This document shows, one piece after another, positions 17,493 through 26,010 of a DNA stretch of 64,000 bases. The notes below the pieces were generated by a model, which saw only the letters and a program-made list of their open reading frames with translations, ran no database searches and was not told the DNA's origin. The DNA is from Diaminobutyricibacter sp049994905. GTDB taxonomy: Bacteria > Actinomycetota > Actinomycetes > Actinomycetales > Microbacteriaceae. Within the stretch, counting starts at the first letter, position 1; each line of letters opens with the position of its first letter. Position numbers and translations under genes: made by a program. The DNA lies in NCBI RefSeq assembly GCF_049994905.1, contig NZ_CP188258.1, positions 4,030,001-4,094,000 on the forward strand, written 5' to 3'.

Positions 17493-18392
17493 CTATCCTT
17501 TCGTTCCCGTCAGCGCGATGCCCTGAATGAACTGGCGCTGAAGGAAGGCAAATGCGATGAGCATGGGGAGGCAGGCGAGCAGTGCCGCCGCCATCAGCAC
17601 CGGGTAGTCGGTGAAGTGGAGGCCGATGAGCTGGGCCATTCCGACGGTGAGCGGCTCCTTGGTGGGATCCGAGGTCACGACGAGTGGCCACAGCAGGTCG
17701 TTCCACGACCACAGCGCGGTGAAGACCGCGAGCGCGATGATGCCCGGTTTCGCGAGTGGAAGCATCACCTTGTAGAACACCTGCCACGGGTTCGCGCCGT
17801 CGACGCGGGCCGCCTCCTCGAGCTCGTTGGGGAGCGCCATGAAGAACTGCCGCATCAGAAAGCACCCGAATGCACTGAAGATGCCCGGGACGATCAGTGC
17901 GGCGAGGCTGTTCGTCCAGCCGAGGCGCACGACGATTTCGAACTGCGGGAGCAGGAAGAGCTGGGACGGAACCATGAGCACGGACAGGAACGCGATGAAG
18001 ATCACGTTGCGCCCGGGGAACCGGAGCCGTGCGAAAGCGTAGCCCGCCATGGTGCACAGCACGACCTGGCCGGCGACCCGGCCGAGCGTGAGGAGAACCG
18101 AGTTCGTCAGCATCGAGAGGAACGGAATCGAGGCGAACACCTTCGCGAAGTTGCCGAAGTCCCACGGGCTCGGGATGATCTGCGGCGGAACCGCATGCGC
18201 CCCGTCGAAGGTCTTGAACGCGGTCAGCGCCTCCCACACGAACGGGAAGATCATGATGACCGCGCCGGCGATGAGGAGGGCGTGCACGAGCCACGGCTGA
18301 TGGGAGCGGCGGCGCTTGCGGGCTGAAACTGCGACAGTTGCCGGTGTTTCGACCCTGGTCGCAGTGCGCGTCATGGTCGTGTCAGTACTCAT
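17493..18392 (-). CDS. carbohydrate ABC transporter permease (MalG type)
   Basis: 299 residues, six membrane helices after a basic N-terminus (HALLIAGAVIMIFPFVWEA is the first helix). The EAA loop reads ELEEAARVDGANPWQVFYKV (about residues 188-207), the contact site for the ATPase. It is the second permease of the importer; its start overlaps the MalF-type gene by 11 nt. No ATPase gene is nearby, so a shared MsiK-like ATPase encoded elsewhere is expected, as is usual in actinobacteria. Confidence 0.92.
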   Translation of the reverse strand: MSTDTTMTRTATRVETPATVAVSARKRRRSHQPWLVHALLIAGAVIMIFPFVWEALTAFKTFDGAHAVPPQIIPSPWDFGNFAKVFASIPFLSMLTNSVLLTLGRVAGQVVLCTMAGYAFARLRFPGRNVIFIAFLSVLMVPSQLFLLPQFEIVVRLGWTNSLAALIVPGIFSAFGCFLMRQFFMALPNELEEAARVDGANPWQVFYKVMLPLAKPGIIALAVFTALWSWNDLLWPLVVTSDPTKEPLTVGMAQLIGLHFTDYPVLMAAALLACLPMLIAFAFLQRQFIQGIALTGTKG

Positions 18393-19335
18393 AGTGAACC
18401 CACCTGCGCTGGAGCCGGAACTGGATGGCCGTGAGGATCAGGATGATCACCATCAGCACGATGGCGATCGCCGCCGCGACCCCGCGCTGGTTACGGATGA
18501 AGCCCACCTCGTAGAAGAGGGAGACGATCGTCATGGTCGCCTGCTTGGCCGGGCTCCCGGTGGGGATCATGACGTAGAGCAGGTCGAAGACCTGGAGCGC
18601 TCCGATCACCGTGATGACACTGACGAAGAAGACGCTCGGGCTCAGCAGCGGGAGGGTGACGGAGAAGAACCGACGGGTCGGACCTGCGCCGTCCAGGCTC
18701 GCTGCCTCATAGAGCGACGTCGGGATGCCCTGCAATCCGGCGACGAAGATGACGATGTTCGTGCCGATCGTGGACCAGATGCTGACAACCGCAACGGCGA
18801 GGAGCGCCGTCGACGGGTTGGCGAGCCAGCTCGTCCCCTGGATTCCGACCACGTGGAGCACCTGGTTCAGCACACCGTAGTCACCGTTGTAGATGAACGC
18901 CCAGACCAGGGCGATCGCCGCGGGCATGGTGACCACGGGCACGAAGTAGAGCACACGGTAGAGGCTCCGGCCCTTCAGGCCCGGAGTGTTCAGCAGGCTG
19001 GCGATCACGATCGCCAGCGGGATCCCGAGAAGCGCCACCAGGGTGAACAGAGCGGAGTTCCAGGTGGCGCCGAGCAGGTCGGGCGTGGTGAAGAGCTGCA
19101 CGAAGTTCGAGATGCCCACCCAGGTCTCGCCGCCGAAGGCGCCGGTGGTGGTGAGCGACATGTAGCCCGTACGAAGAATCGGCCAGAAGTAGAAAGCGAT
19201 CAGTCCGAGGGCCGTCGGCCCCACGAAGAGGAGCGCCCACCAGGCGGAATCCCGCAGCGGCTTGCGACGCCGGGCCGCAGGTGCCGGGGTTTCGCCCGGC
19301 ACCTGCGTCCGCGTCATCGTCGATGACTGTGACAC
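18382..19335 (-). CDS. sugar ABC transporter permease (MalF type)
   Basis: 317 residues, GTG start with AAGGA upstream inside the end of the binding-protein gene. First helix about residues 32-52 (WALLFVGPTALGLIAFYFW). EAA loop SLYEAASLDGAGPTRRFFSV (about 207-226). It forms the importer with the adjacent MalG-type protein and the lipoprotein encoded 4 bp upstream. The cytoplasmic tail is short, as in transporters that lack the MalF periplasmic insert. Confidence 0.92.
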   Translation of the reverse strand: MSQSSTMTRTQVPGETPAPAARRRKPLRDSAWWALLFVGPTALGLIAFYFWPILRTGYMSLTTTGAFGGETWVGISNFVQLFTTPDLLGATWNSALFTLVALLGIPLAIVIASLLNTPGLKGRSLYRVLYFVPVVTMPAAIALVWAFIYNGDYGVLNQVLHVVGIQGTSWLANPSTALLAVAVVSIWSTIGTNIVIFVAGLQGIPTSLYEAASLDGAGPTRRFFSVTLPLLSPSVFFVSVITVIGALQVFDLLYVMIPTGSPAKQATMTIVSLFYEVGFIRNQRGVAAAIAIVLMVIILILTAIQFRLQRRWVHYEY

Positions 19336-19339
19336 GTCG

Positions 19340-20587
19340 TTATTCCTTGGCGAGGTCTGCGTTCATCTTCGCCGCGAGGTCTTTCAGACCCGTCTCGACG
19401 TCGACCGATCCAGTCCAGATCTTCGTCATCTCTGCCGTCTCGTCGGTGTTCCACGCTGCGGTGTTCTTGGACACGGGGTAGGGAACCGCGGTCTTGACCT
19501 CGTCCATGTACGCCTGCAGGTTGAAGTTCGGCAGGGACTTGACCCACTCATCCTGGCTGCCGTTGAAGGCCGGGATGACCGCGCCAGACTTGGCCATGTC
19601 ATCCGCTGCGATCTTTCCGCTCGCGAATGCGGCGAACTTCTTCGCATCGTCGAGGTGTGCGCTCTTGGCGGAGGCGACGTTCGCCAGGCCGTGGATGATC
19701 GACTGGTTGCTGACCGGACCCTGCGGCAGGGGGGCGACGTCGATGTTGCTCGCGATCGACGACTTGGCGAAGGCACCGGGGTTCCACGAACCGGCCCAGT
19801 ACATCGCGACCTTGCCCGAAGTGAAGAGGTCGGCCGAGTAGGTGTCCGTCATCTGCTGGAGCGTCGGGGACTCCTTCGCCTTCACGAGGTCGACCCAGAA
19901 CTTCACGCCCTGGATGGTCTTGGGGTCGTCATAGCCGGACTTCTTGCCGTCCGGGCTGATGATGTAGCCGCCGGCCTGGGCCACGGTGTCGTAGAAGTTC
20001 TCCTGGCCGTACGGCGGAGCTGCGATGCCGAAGGTGCCGGGGGTCTTGCCGGTCAGCGCTTTCGCGTCGGCCGTGAAGTCATCCCAGGTCCAGCCGGCCT
20101 TCGGGTAGGCGACGCCTGCAGCGTCGAAGAGCTTCTTGTTGTACCAGACGCCGACGGTGTCGAAGTCCTTGGGCGCCCCGTAGACCTTGCCCTGGTACGT
20201 GTACAGGTCGGTCAGCGCCTTCGGGTAGTCGCTGGTCTTGACGTTGTCGAGCGGCGCCAGCTGTCCGTTGGATGCGTAGAGCTGGAAGTTCGGCCCGTTC
20301 ATCCAGAACACGTCCGGAGCAGTGCCCGCCGAGGCCGCGGTCTGCAGCTTCGTCCAGTAGTCGGCGTTCGGGGTCAGCTCGATGTTGACCGTGATGTTGG
20401 GGTTCTGCTTCTCGAAAGCCGAGACGATCTGCTGCATCGCCGGCTCCTGGTTCTTGTCCCAGATGCCGTAGGTGAGCGTGACCTTCTCGTTCGAGCCTGC
20501 TGCGCTCGAGCAGGCGGTGAGCCCCATGAGCCCGAGGGCCGCGATGGCCACTCCTGCCCCGACGGCCCGGATGGTGCGTCGCTGCAT
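19340..20587 (-). CDS. ABC sugar transporter solute-binding lipoprotein
   Basis: 415 residues from ATG 20587, chosen for the AAAGGAGA site 5 nt upstream. The signal peptide ends in the lipobox LTAC (Cys about 26), so it is anchored to the outer face of the membrane. The mature part is an extracellular family-1 binding protein (ITVNIELTPNADYWTKLQT, FASGKIAADDM). It delivers its sugar to the two permeases encoded downstream. A LacI-type operator overlaps the promoter 40 bp upstream. Ligand unknown. Confidence 0.92.
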   Translation of the reverse strand: MQRRTIRAVGAGVAIAALGLMGLTACSSAAGSNEKVTLTYGIWDKNQEPAMQQIVSAFEKQNPNITVNIELTPNADYWTKLQTAASAGTAPDVFWMNGPNFQLYASNGQLAPLDNVKTSDYPKALTDLYTYQGKVYGAPKDFDTVGVWYNKKLFDAAGVAYPKAGWTWDDFTADAKALTGKTPGTFGIAAPPYGQENFYDTVAQAGGYIISPDGKKSGYDDPKTIQGVKFWVDLVKAKESPTLQQMTDTYSADLFTSGKVAMYWAGSWNPGAFAKSSIASNIDVAPLPQGPVSNQSIIHGLANVASAKSAHLDDAKKFAAFASGKIAADDMAKSGAVIPAFNGSQDEWVKSLPNFNLQAYMDEVKTAVPYPVSKNTAAWNTDETAEMTKIWTGSVDVETGLKDLAAKMNADLAKE

Positions 20588-20624
20588 TGAATCTCCTTTG
20601 ATCGTTTTGCGTGTGACTGCAGAA

Positions 20625-20644
20625 TTACTAAAACGATTAAGTAA
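20625..20644. promoter_or_regulatory. predicted LacI-family operator
   Basis: TTACTAAAACGATTAAGTAA pairs with its reverse complement at 16 of 20 positions, with perfect TTACT/AGTAA arms and a central CG. It overlaps the likely promoter of the binding-protein gene, just downstream of the LacI gene. Related ACGAT/ATCGT cores lie on either side (about 20600-20606 and 20671-20676). Confidence 0.6.
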
Positions 20645-20703
20645 CACAGCAATGCAAGTGAGCGCAAATAACGATCAGTGAAATTGAGCACAACGGGCAC
20701 GGC

Positions 20704-21717
20704 TCAGCTGCGGGACGACTCCCGGGCGATCAGCGTCCAGTCGAGCTCGTGGAGCGTCCCCTCACCGACCTCGCCGGGCCCATCCAGCGCACGCTGGACG
20801 ATGATGTCGGCTATCCGCGCGAACTGGTCGACGGGGCCGACCGTCGAGAGCGACGGCTCGGTCAGGCCTGCGTCCGGCGTGTTGCCGACACCGATCACGG
20901 CGACGTCCGCCGGCACCCGGATACCGAGCCGATGGGCAGCGTTGATCGCCGCGATGGCGGCGAAATCGGTCGTCGCATAGATGGCCGTCGGCCGGTCCGG
21001 CGACGAGAGCAGGTCGAGCGCGACCGCGTACGCTTCCGCCTGGGTCTCCTCATAGACCCCGATCCGGTCCTCGCGCACGCTCAGGCCGGCGTCGGCCATG
21101 GCGTCGCGGTAGACGGTCAGCCGTGAGGGGTTGTTGCGGGCGTTCACCCGGGAGGTGAGGCAGGCGATCTCCGTGTGGTGTTCGAGAAGGTGCTCGATCG
21201 CGATGCGGCAGCCCGGCAGGGAATTCGAGCGGATCACGTCGAAGCCCTTCGGCTCGACCACCTCGTCGAAGACGACGATCTTCTGGCCGCGCTCGACCAT
21301 CGTGGCGAGTTTGCGCGCGTCATCGTCGAGGTCCGGGCCGAGCCCGACATAGGCGACGTCGGCGCTCTGGAGTTCGAGGGCGGAGAACCAGTCCCCGTCG
21401 GCGAGGATCATCGACGTTATCCCGGCCTTCTTGGCGGCGGAATTGACCGCATCCGCCAGCGCTAGCGACCAGGGGTCGCTCAGCATGTTCAGCGACAGCA
21501 TCACCAGGCCGGTGCGACCGGTCCTGACCGCCCGCGCAGAGCTGTTGGGGTAGTAGCCGAGGCGCTTCACTGCTTCGTGAACACGTTGCGCAGTCGCCTC
21601 GCTGATCCCGGCGTCGCGACCCGAAAGGACGAACGAGACCGTGGTCGTCGACACACCGGCTTCACGCGCGACCGTTTTGAGGGTCGGTCGGGCGTTCGGT
21701 CGCGATCCGTCTGCCAT
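20704..21717 (-). CDS. LacI family transcriptional regulator
   Basis: 337 residues. The N-terminal helix-turn-helix and hinge read TVAREAGVSTTTVSFVLSGR (about residues 14-33), then a periplasmic-binding-protein-like sensor domain ending with the DWTLIARESS beta strand. AGGAGGAAC lies just upstream of ATG 21717. It is placed directly before the importer operon on the same strand and most likely represses it in the absence of its sugar. The frame runs open far upstream to 22839, but that part is the antisense shadow of the permease gene. Confidence 0.93.
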   Translation of the reverse strand: MADGSRPNARPTLKTVAREAGVSTTTVSFVLSGRDAGISEATAQRVHEAVKRLGYYPNSSARAVRTGRTGLVMLSLNMLSDPWSLALADAVNSAAKKAGITSMILADGDWFSALELQSADVAYVGLGPDLDDDARKLATMVERGQKIVVFDEVVEPKGFDVIRSNSLPGCRIAIEHLLEHHTEIACLTSRVNARNNPSRLTVYRDAMADAGLSVREDRIGVYEETQAEAYAVALDLLSSPDRPTAIYATTDFAAIAAINAAHRLGIRVPADVAVIGVGNTPDAGLTEPSLSTVGPVDQFARIADIIVQRALDGPGEVGEGTLHELDWTLIARESSRS

Positions 21718-21776
21718 CGTTCCTCCTCTCGATCCACGCAACGCTATACCAGTGATAAGTATCTCCCCGCACACGT

Positions 21777-21818
21777 CCTGGACCGACGGGTCGGCGACCT
21801 GGACCGACGGGTCGGCGA
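21777..21818. repeat. two 21-bp tandem hairpin repeats
   Basis: Two identical copies of CCTGGACCGACGGGTCGGCGA (first 20 shown: starts 21777 and 21798) abut the stop codon of the amino-acid permease. A third, degenerate copy forms the last codons of that gene (21819-21838). Each unit holds the inverted repeat CCGAC-GG-GTCGG. It may act as a tandem terminator. Confidence 0.8.
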
Positions 21819-23114
21819 CTAGACCGCCGGGCCGGCGACGCGACGGCCGCGCACGCGCTTCCACGCCAGGTCGACGACCACCGCGAGCGCGATCACGACG
21901 AGGAGGGCGAGCGCCGTAGTCGGCTCGTTGACCAGGGTCGTGAAGCAGAAGACGATCAGCGTGCCGAGGGTCGCGATCAGCGAGATGACCAGCACGATGA
22001 CGCTGGCTCCGGTCTCCTTGTACAACCGGAAGTGCCCGATGGTCACCGTCGAGAAGATGAGCAGGGCGACCGCGCTTCCGATCGAGGCGATGCTCGTGAG
22101 GTCGAAACCGGCGACCAGGATGATCGCGATGGCGGCCATCACCAGCAGACCGACGGGGAAGCGACGCACCGATCCGCCGAAGAAAGGCGGGAACTGCCCG
22201 ATCGATGCGAGGTGGCGTGTCATGCCGATCGACGGGTACAGCCCGGCGTTCACGGCGCCCGTCGTCGACAGGAGCGCGGTGATCACGATGAGCACATAAC
22301 CCGCCTGGCCGAGTGTGGGCTTCGCCGCCTCTGCGATGGCGGTCGGCCCGTACGTGACGACCTCGTCGGCGGTGAGCGTGCCGAAGACCCCGAGCGAGAC
22401 GGCGACGTAGACCGTGGTCGCGATCGCCAGCGCCAGGTAGATCGCGACCGGCAGCTGACGGGATGGATCCGGAAGGTCTTTGGCCGTGAACGTGATGACG
22501 CCGAAGCCGAGGAAGGCGAAGAACGTGAGGGCGACGCTCGAGATGATCTCCTGAACGCCCGGATAGCCACTGGGCGCGAGCAGCGCCGGGTTCCAGTTCG
22601 CGATCGTCACCACAGCGAACAGGATCAGGATGATGAGCACCGCGGTGACGAGGATCGACTGCACCCGTGCGACCGCGTTCGATCCGATCGCGTTCAGGCC
22701 GCTCATCACCAGGATGAGCGCGATGCCCAGCACCTTCGCCCAGAACGGGTCGCTGTGCGCGACGACCGAGCTGGCGTACCCGCCGAACGACGATGCGATC
22801 ATGGCGACGACGATCGAGCCCGCGGTGAAGAACAGCCACGATCCGATGCCGGCGATGTGGCCCTCCCCGAACCCTTTCGAGAGGAAGGTCAGCAGGCCTC
22901 CGCCCGAGGGATACTTCGCGCCGAGTTTGGCGAAGGAGTATCCCTGCAGAGCGGCGATGATCCCGGCGATGAGGAATGAGAGCCAGACGGCCGACCCGGC
23001 AACCGCCCCGGCGGCGCCCAGCAGTGCGAAGATCCCGGCGCCGACCATCGAGCCGACGCCGATGAACGTGGCCTGCATGACGGTCATCCGCTTGGTTGGG
23101 TCTGTAATGGCCAT
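21819..23114 (-). CDS. APC superfamily amino-acid permease
   Basis: 431 residues with about twelve membrane helices. The N-terminus has the APC signature TFIGVGSMVGAGIFALLGAA (residues about 16-35), and the substrate-site stretch FFAFLGFGVITFTAKDL follows near 191-207. These are proton-coupled amino-acid or amine importers; specificity cannot be read. GCAAGGATG lies upstream of ATG 23114. It is divergent from the Dcu-type gene, with an 11-bp direct repeat in the shared promoter region, and its 3' end runs into the hairpin repeats. Confidence 0.9.
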   Translation of the reverse strand: MAITDPTKRMTVMQATFIGVGSMVGAGIFALLGAAGAVAGSAVWLSFLIAGIIAALQGYSFAKLGAKYPSGGGLLTFLSKGFGEGHIAGIGSWLFFTAGSIVVAMIASSFGGYASSVVAHSDPFWAKVLGIALILVMSGLNAIGSNAVARVQSILVTAVLIILILFAVVTIANWNPALLAPSGYPGVQEIISSVALTFFAFLGFGVITFTAKDLPDPSRQLPVAIYLALAIATTVYVAVSLGVFGTLTADEVVTYGPTAIAEAAKPTLGQAGYVLIVITALLSTTGAVNAGLYPSIGMTRHLASIGQFPPFFGGSVRRFPVGLLVMAAIAIILVAGFDLTSIASIGSAVALLIFSTVTIGHFRLYKETGASVIVLVISLIATLGTLIVFCFTTLVNEPTTALALLVVIALAVVVDLAWKRVRGRRVAGPAV

Positions 23115-23115
23115 G

Positions 23116-23195
23116 GGTGCATCCTTGCTGCCCGATCGTGCGCCGAAATCACCCTGATCGGGCTATTTCCAAACAAGGTGCGCAGGTGCATCCTT
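23116..23195. promoter_or_regulatory. divergent promoter region with 11-bp direct repeats
   Basis: GGTGCATCCTT occurs at 23116-23126 and again at 23185-23195, one copy near each divergent start codon. This could be a shared regulator site or chance. No other clear palindrome is seen. Confidence 0.3.
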
Positions 23196-23217
23196 ATGCG
23201 AAAAGGGGGGTGTACCC

Positions 23218-24642
23218 ATGCAGACCTTTGTGATCATCCTGCAGGCGGTCGTCGTCATCGGGGCCATCGTCATGGGGGTGAGGACCGGCGGTATCGGCCT
23301 CGGACTCTGGGGCGTGTTCGGCACGGCCATCCTGGTCTTCGTGTTCCACCTGCCACCGGGTTCACCCCCGGTCGACGCGTTCTTCATCATCATCGCGGTC
23401 ATCACAGCGTCGTCGGCGATGCAGGCCGCAGGCGGCATCGACTACCTGGTGTCGATCGCCTCGAAGATCATCCAGCGCAACCCCAGGCGACTGACCTTCG
23501 TGGCGCCGCTGGTGGCCTTCGTGTTCACGGTGCTCTCAGGCACGTCGAACATCTTCATCGCCCTGATCCCGGTCATCTACGAGACCGCCTATCGCAACGG
23601 CCAGCGGCCGGAGAAGGCGCTCGCCTCGTCGACCGTCACCTCCGGCCTCGGCATCACGGCCAGCCCGGTCTCGGCGGCGATGGCGGCCTACCTGGTGCTC
23701 ATCGAGAAGGAAGGGTTCTCGCTCCCACAGGTGTTGCTCATCACCATCCCCTCGGCGATCATCGCCTGCATCGCGACCTCGGTCGTGCAGCAGCGCATCG
23801 GCAAGGAGCTGGTCGACGATCCGAAGTTCCAGAAGCGCGTCGAAGAGGGCACCGTCGAGGTTCCCGCCGCGCTCACGAGCCAGTATGCCGCGGTCGGCGG
23901 TGAAGGATCCGGACCTGTCGTCGCGGTCAAAGAAGGTGCGCCGAAGGGCTCGAAGCCGGCGCCGCTGCCCATCGAGCACACGGTGCCCCCGGGCGGAAAG
24001 ACCGCCGCGTGGATCTTCATGTCGGGCACGTTCCTCATCGTCCTGCTCGGCCTGTTCTCCGGGCTGCGGCCCGCATTCCCCGACGCCGAGGGAAACCTCG
24101 TCCCGCTCTCGATGACGACGGTGATCGAGATGGTGATGTTCACCGCCGCCCTGGTCATCATCCTCGTGCGCCGCGTGAAGCCGTCACTGGTCGTCGAGCA
24201 GCCGCTGCTCAAGGCGGGCTACGTCGCTGCAGTGGCACTTTTCGGGATCGCCTGGATGGCCGACACGTTCATCTCGGCGAACGAGGAGACGATCATCAAG
24301 CCGCTCGGCGAGCTCATCAAGGCCCAGCCCCTCTGGCTGGCTGTCGCCCTCTTCATCGTCTGTGGCCTCACCACCAGCCAGTCCGCGACGACGAACACGC
24401 TGATCCCGATCGCGATCACCGCGGGCCTCGCTCCCGGGATCATCACGGCGATGTGGCCTTCACTGATCGGCGTGTGGCTGTTCCCGGCGAACGGCGGTCA
24501 GATCGCCTCGGTCGAGACCGACAGGACAGGCTCGACGCACCTCACCCAGGTACCGGTGTGGCACTCGTTCACGATACCCATGCTCGTCTCGTGGGTCGCG
24601 GTGGTGGCGTCGGGCCTGATCATCCAGCTGTTCGTCCACTGA
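23218..24642 (+). CDS. anaerobic C4-dicarboxylate transporter family protein (DcuA/DcuB type)
   Basis: 474 residues, about ten to twelve membrane helices, with a hydrophilic central loop near residues 195-260. Family patterns include SGTSNIFIALIPVIYETAY and GLGITASPVSAAMAAYLVL. Dcu carriers exchange fumarate, malate, aspartate and succinate. This one has AAAAGGGGGG before the ATG and is followed after 27 bp by an M20 peptidase, so aspartate or a peptide-derived dicarboxylate is a plausible substrate. The protein is slightly longer than E. coli DcuB because of the central loop. Confidence 0.88.
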   Translation: MQTFVIILQAVVVIGAIVMGVRTGGIGLGLWGVFGTAILVFVFHLPPGSPPVDAFFIIIAVITASSAMQAAGGIDYLVSIASKIIQRNPRRLTFVAPLVAFVFTVLSGTSNIFIALIPVIYETAYRNGQRPEKALASSTVTSGLGITASPVSAAMAAYLVLIEKEGFSLPQVLLITIPSAIIACIATSVVQQRIGKELVDDPKFQKRVEEGTVEVPAALTSQYAAVGGEGSGPVVAVKEGAPKGSKPAPLPIEHTVPPGGKTAAWIFMSGTFLIVLLGLFSGLRPAFPDAEGNLVPLSMTTVIEMVMFTAALVIILVRRVKPSLVVEQPLLKAGYVAAVALFGIAWMADTFISANEETIIKPLGELIKAQPLWLAVALFIVCGLTTSQSATTNTLIPIAITAGLAPGIITAMWPSLIGVWLFPANGGQIASVETDRTGSTHLTQVPVWHSFTIPMLVSWVAVVASGLIIQLFVH

Positions 24643-24669
24643 TCTCCCTCGAAACGCAACGGAGGAACA

Positions 24670-26010
24670 ATGTCCGACTCAACGAAAGCCGGCGCATCGG
24701 CGCTGATGCCCGACGTGCTCGCGCGGCTGGAGACGCTGGTGCGCATCCCCTCGGTCGCCTTCCCCGGGTTCGACCCCGAACCCGTCCACCGCATGGGCGA
24801 TGCGGTGGTGGAACTGTTCGAGGCGGCCGGCGCGGCCGGCGTGCACCTGCTCGACGTGCCCGGCGGCTATCCGTGCGTCTACGCGGACCTGCCGGGCCCC
24901 GAGGGTTCGCCGACCGTCATGCTCTACGCCCACTACGACGTGCAGCCGGCGCCGGCCAGCCAGGGCTGGAAGAGCGAGCCGTTCGAGCCGGTGACCAAGG
25001 ACGACGGCCGCATCTACGGCCGCGGGGCGGCGGACGACAAGTCCGGGCTCGTCATCCACTACGGCACGCTCAAGCTCCTCGGCCCCGATCGGCCGTGCCA
25101 TGTCAAGATCCTCGTCGAAGGCGAAGAGGAGACGATCTCGCACCTGGAGGAGTTCGTCGAAGCGAACCCCGACCTGTTCGGATGCGATGTCGCGGTGATC
25201 GCCGACATCGGCCCGCAGGCGGTCGGCCGCCCCGGCCTCACCACCGCACTGCGCGGCGACGTCGCCTGCACGCTCACGGTGCGCACCCTCGCGAACCCGG
25301 TGCACTCCGGTATGTTCGGCGGCGCGGCCCCGGATGCGATGACCGCCATGATCCGCATCCTCGACACCCTGCACGACGAGAACGGCGACACGGTCATCCC
25401 GGGGGTCGACAGCGGCCGGTGGACCGGCGCGGCGATGGACGAAGCGGTGTACCGCGACGGCTCCGCCATCCTGCCGGGTGTCGAGTTCCTCGGAACCGGG
25501 TCGCTGTCCGACCGCATCTGGATGAAGCCGTCGGTCACGGTACTCGGCATGGACCTGCCGAACACGGCAGAAGCATCCAATGTGCTCCTGCCGGAGGTGG
25601 TCGCGAAACTGTCGATGCGCATCATCCCCGGCTCGGATGCGGATGCGCAGCTCGAGGCGCTGATGGCGCACCTGCGCGCGCAACGGCCCTGGAACTGCGA
25701 GGTCGTCGTCGAGAAGATCAAGACGGGTCACCCGTTCGCGGTGGACGAGTCCCACCCGGCGATCGTCGCGGCGAAAGAGGCGCTGACGGATGCCTACGGG
25801 GCGCCGGTCGAGTCGATCGGCAGCGGGGCGTCCATCCCCCTCGTCGCGTCGCTGCAGAAGGTCGCTCCCGGCGCTGCGATCGTGCTGTGGGGCGTCGAGG
25901 ACACCGAGAAGTCACGCATCCACGCCTCCGACGAGTCGGTCGACCCTGCCGAGATCGAGCGCATGCTGGTCGCCCAGACGGAGTTCATCCAGAAGTTCGC
26001 TGCGTCGTGA
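24670..26010 (+). CDS. M20 family dipeptidase
   Basis: 446 residues with the di-zinc site of M20 peptidases: His and Asp in YAHYDVQP, Asp in GRGAADDKSG, the Glu pair in VEGEEET and Asp in VIADIG. The lid dimerisation domain lies near residues 200-310. The strong site GGAGG precedes the ATG. It resembles carnosinase-like dipeptidases acting on short peptides in the cytoplasm. It follows the Dcu-type transporter in one operon. Its 3' end overlaps the convergent fuconate dehydratase gene by 26 nt. Confidence 0.9.
   Translation: MSDSTKAGASALMPDVLARLETLVRIPSVAFPGFDPEPVHRMGDAVVELFEAAGAAGVHLLDVPGGYPCVYADLPGPEGSPTVMLYAHYDVQPAPASQGWKSEPFEPVTKDDGRIYGRGAADDKSGLVIHYGTLKLLGPDRPCHVKILVEGEEETISHLEEFVEANPDLFGCDVAVIADIGPQAVGRPGLTTALRGDVACTLTVRTLANPVHSGMFGGAAPDAMTAMIRILDTLHDENGDTVIPGVDSGRWTGAAMDEAVYRDGSAILPGVEFLGTGSLSDRIWMKPSVTVLGMDLPNTAEASNVLLPEVVAKLSMRIIPGSDADAQLEALMAHLRAQRPWNCEVVVEKIKTGHPFAVDESHPAIVAAKEALTDAYGAPVESIGSGASIPLVASLQKVAPGAAIVLWGVEDTEKSRIHASDESVDPAEIERMLVAQTEFIQKFAAS

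Noticed and set aside
21718..22839. N-terminal extension of the LacI frame
   Set aside because: The extension is antisense to nothing useful and overlaps the permease in the same strand but another frame. The strong AGGAGG and the helix-turn-helix at the ATG 21717 define the true start.
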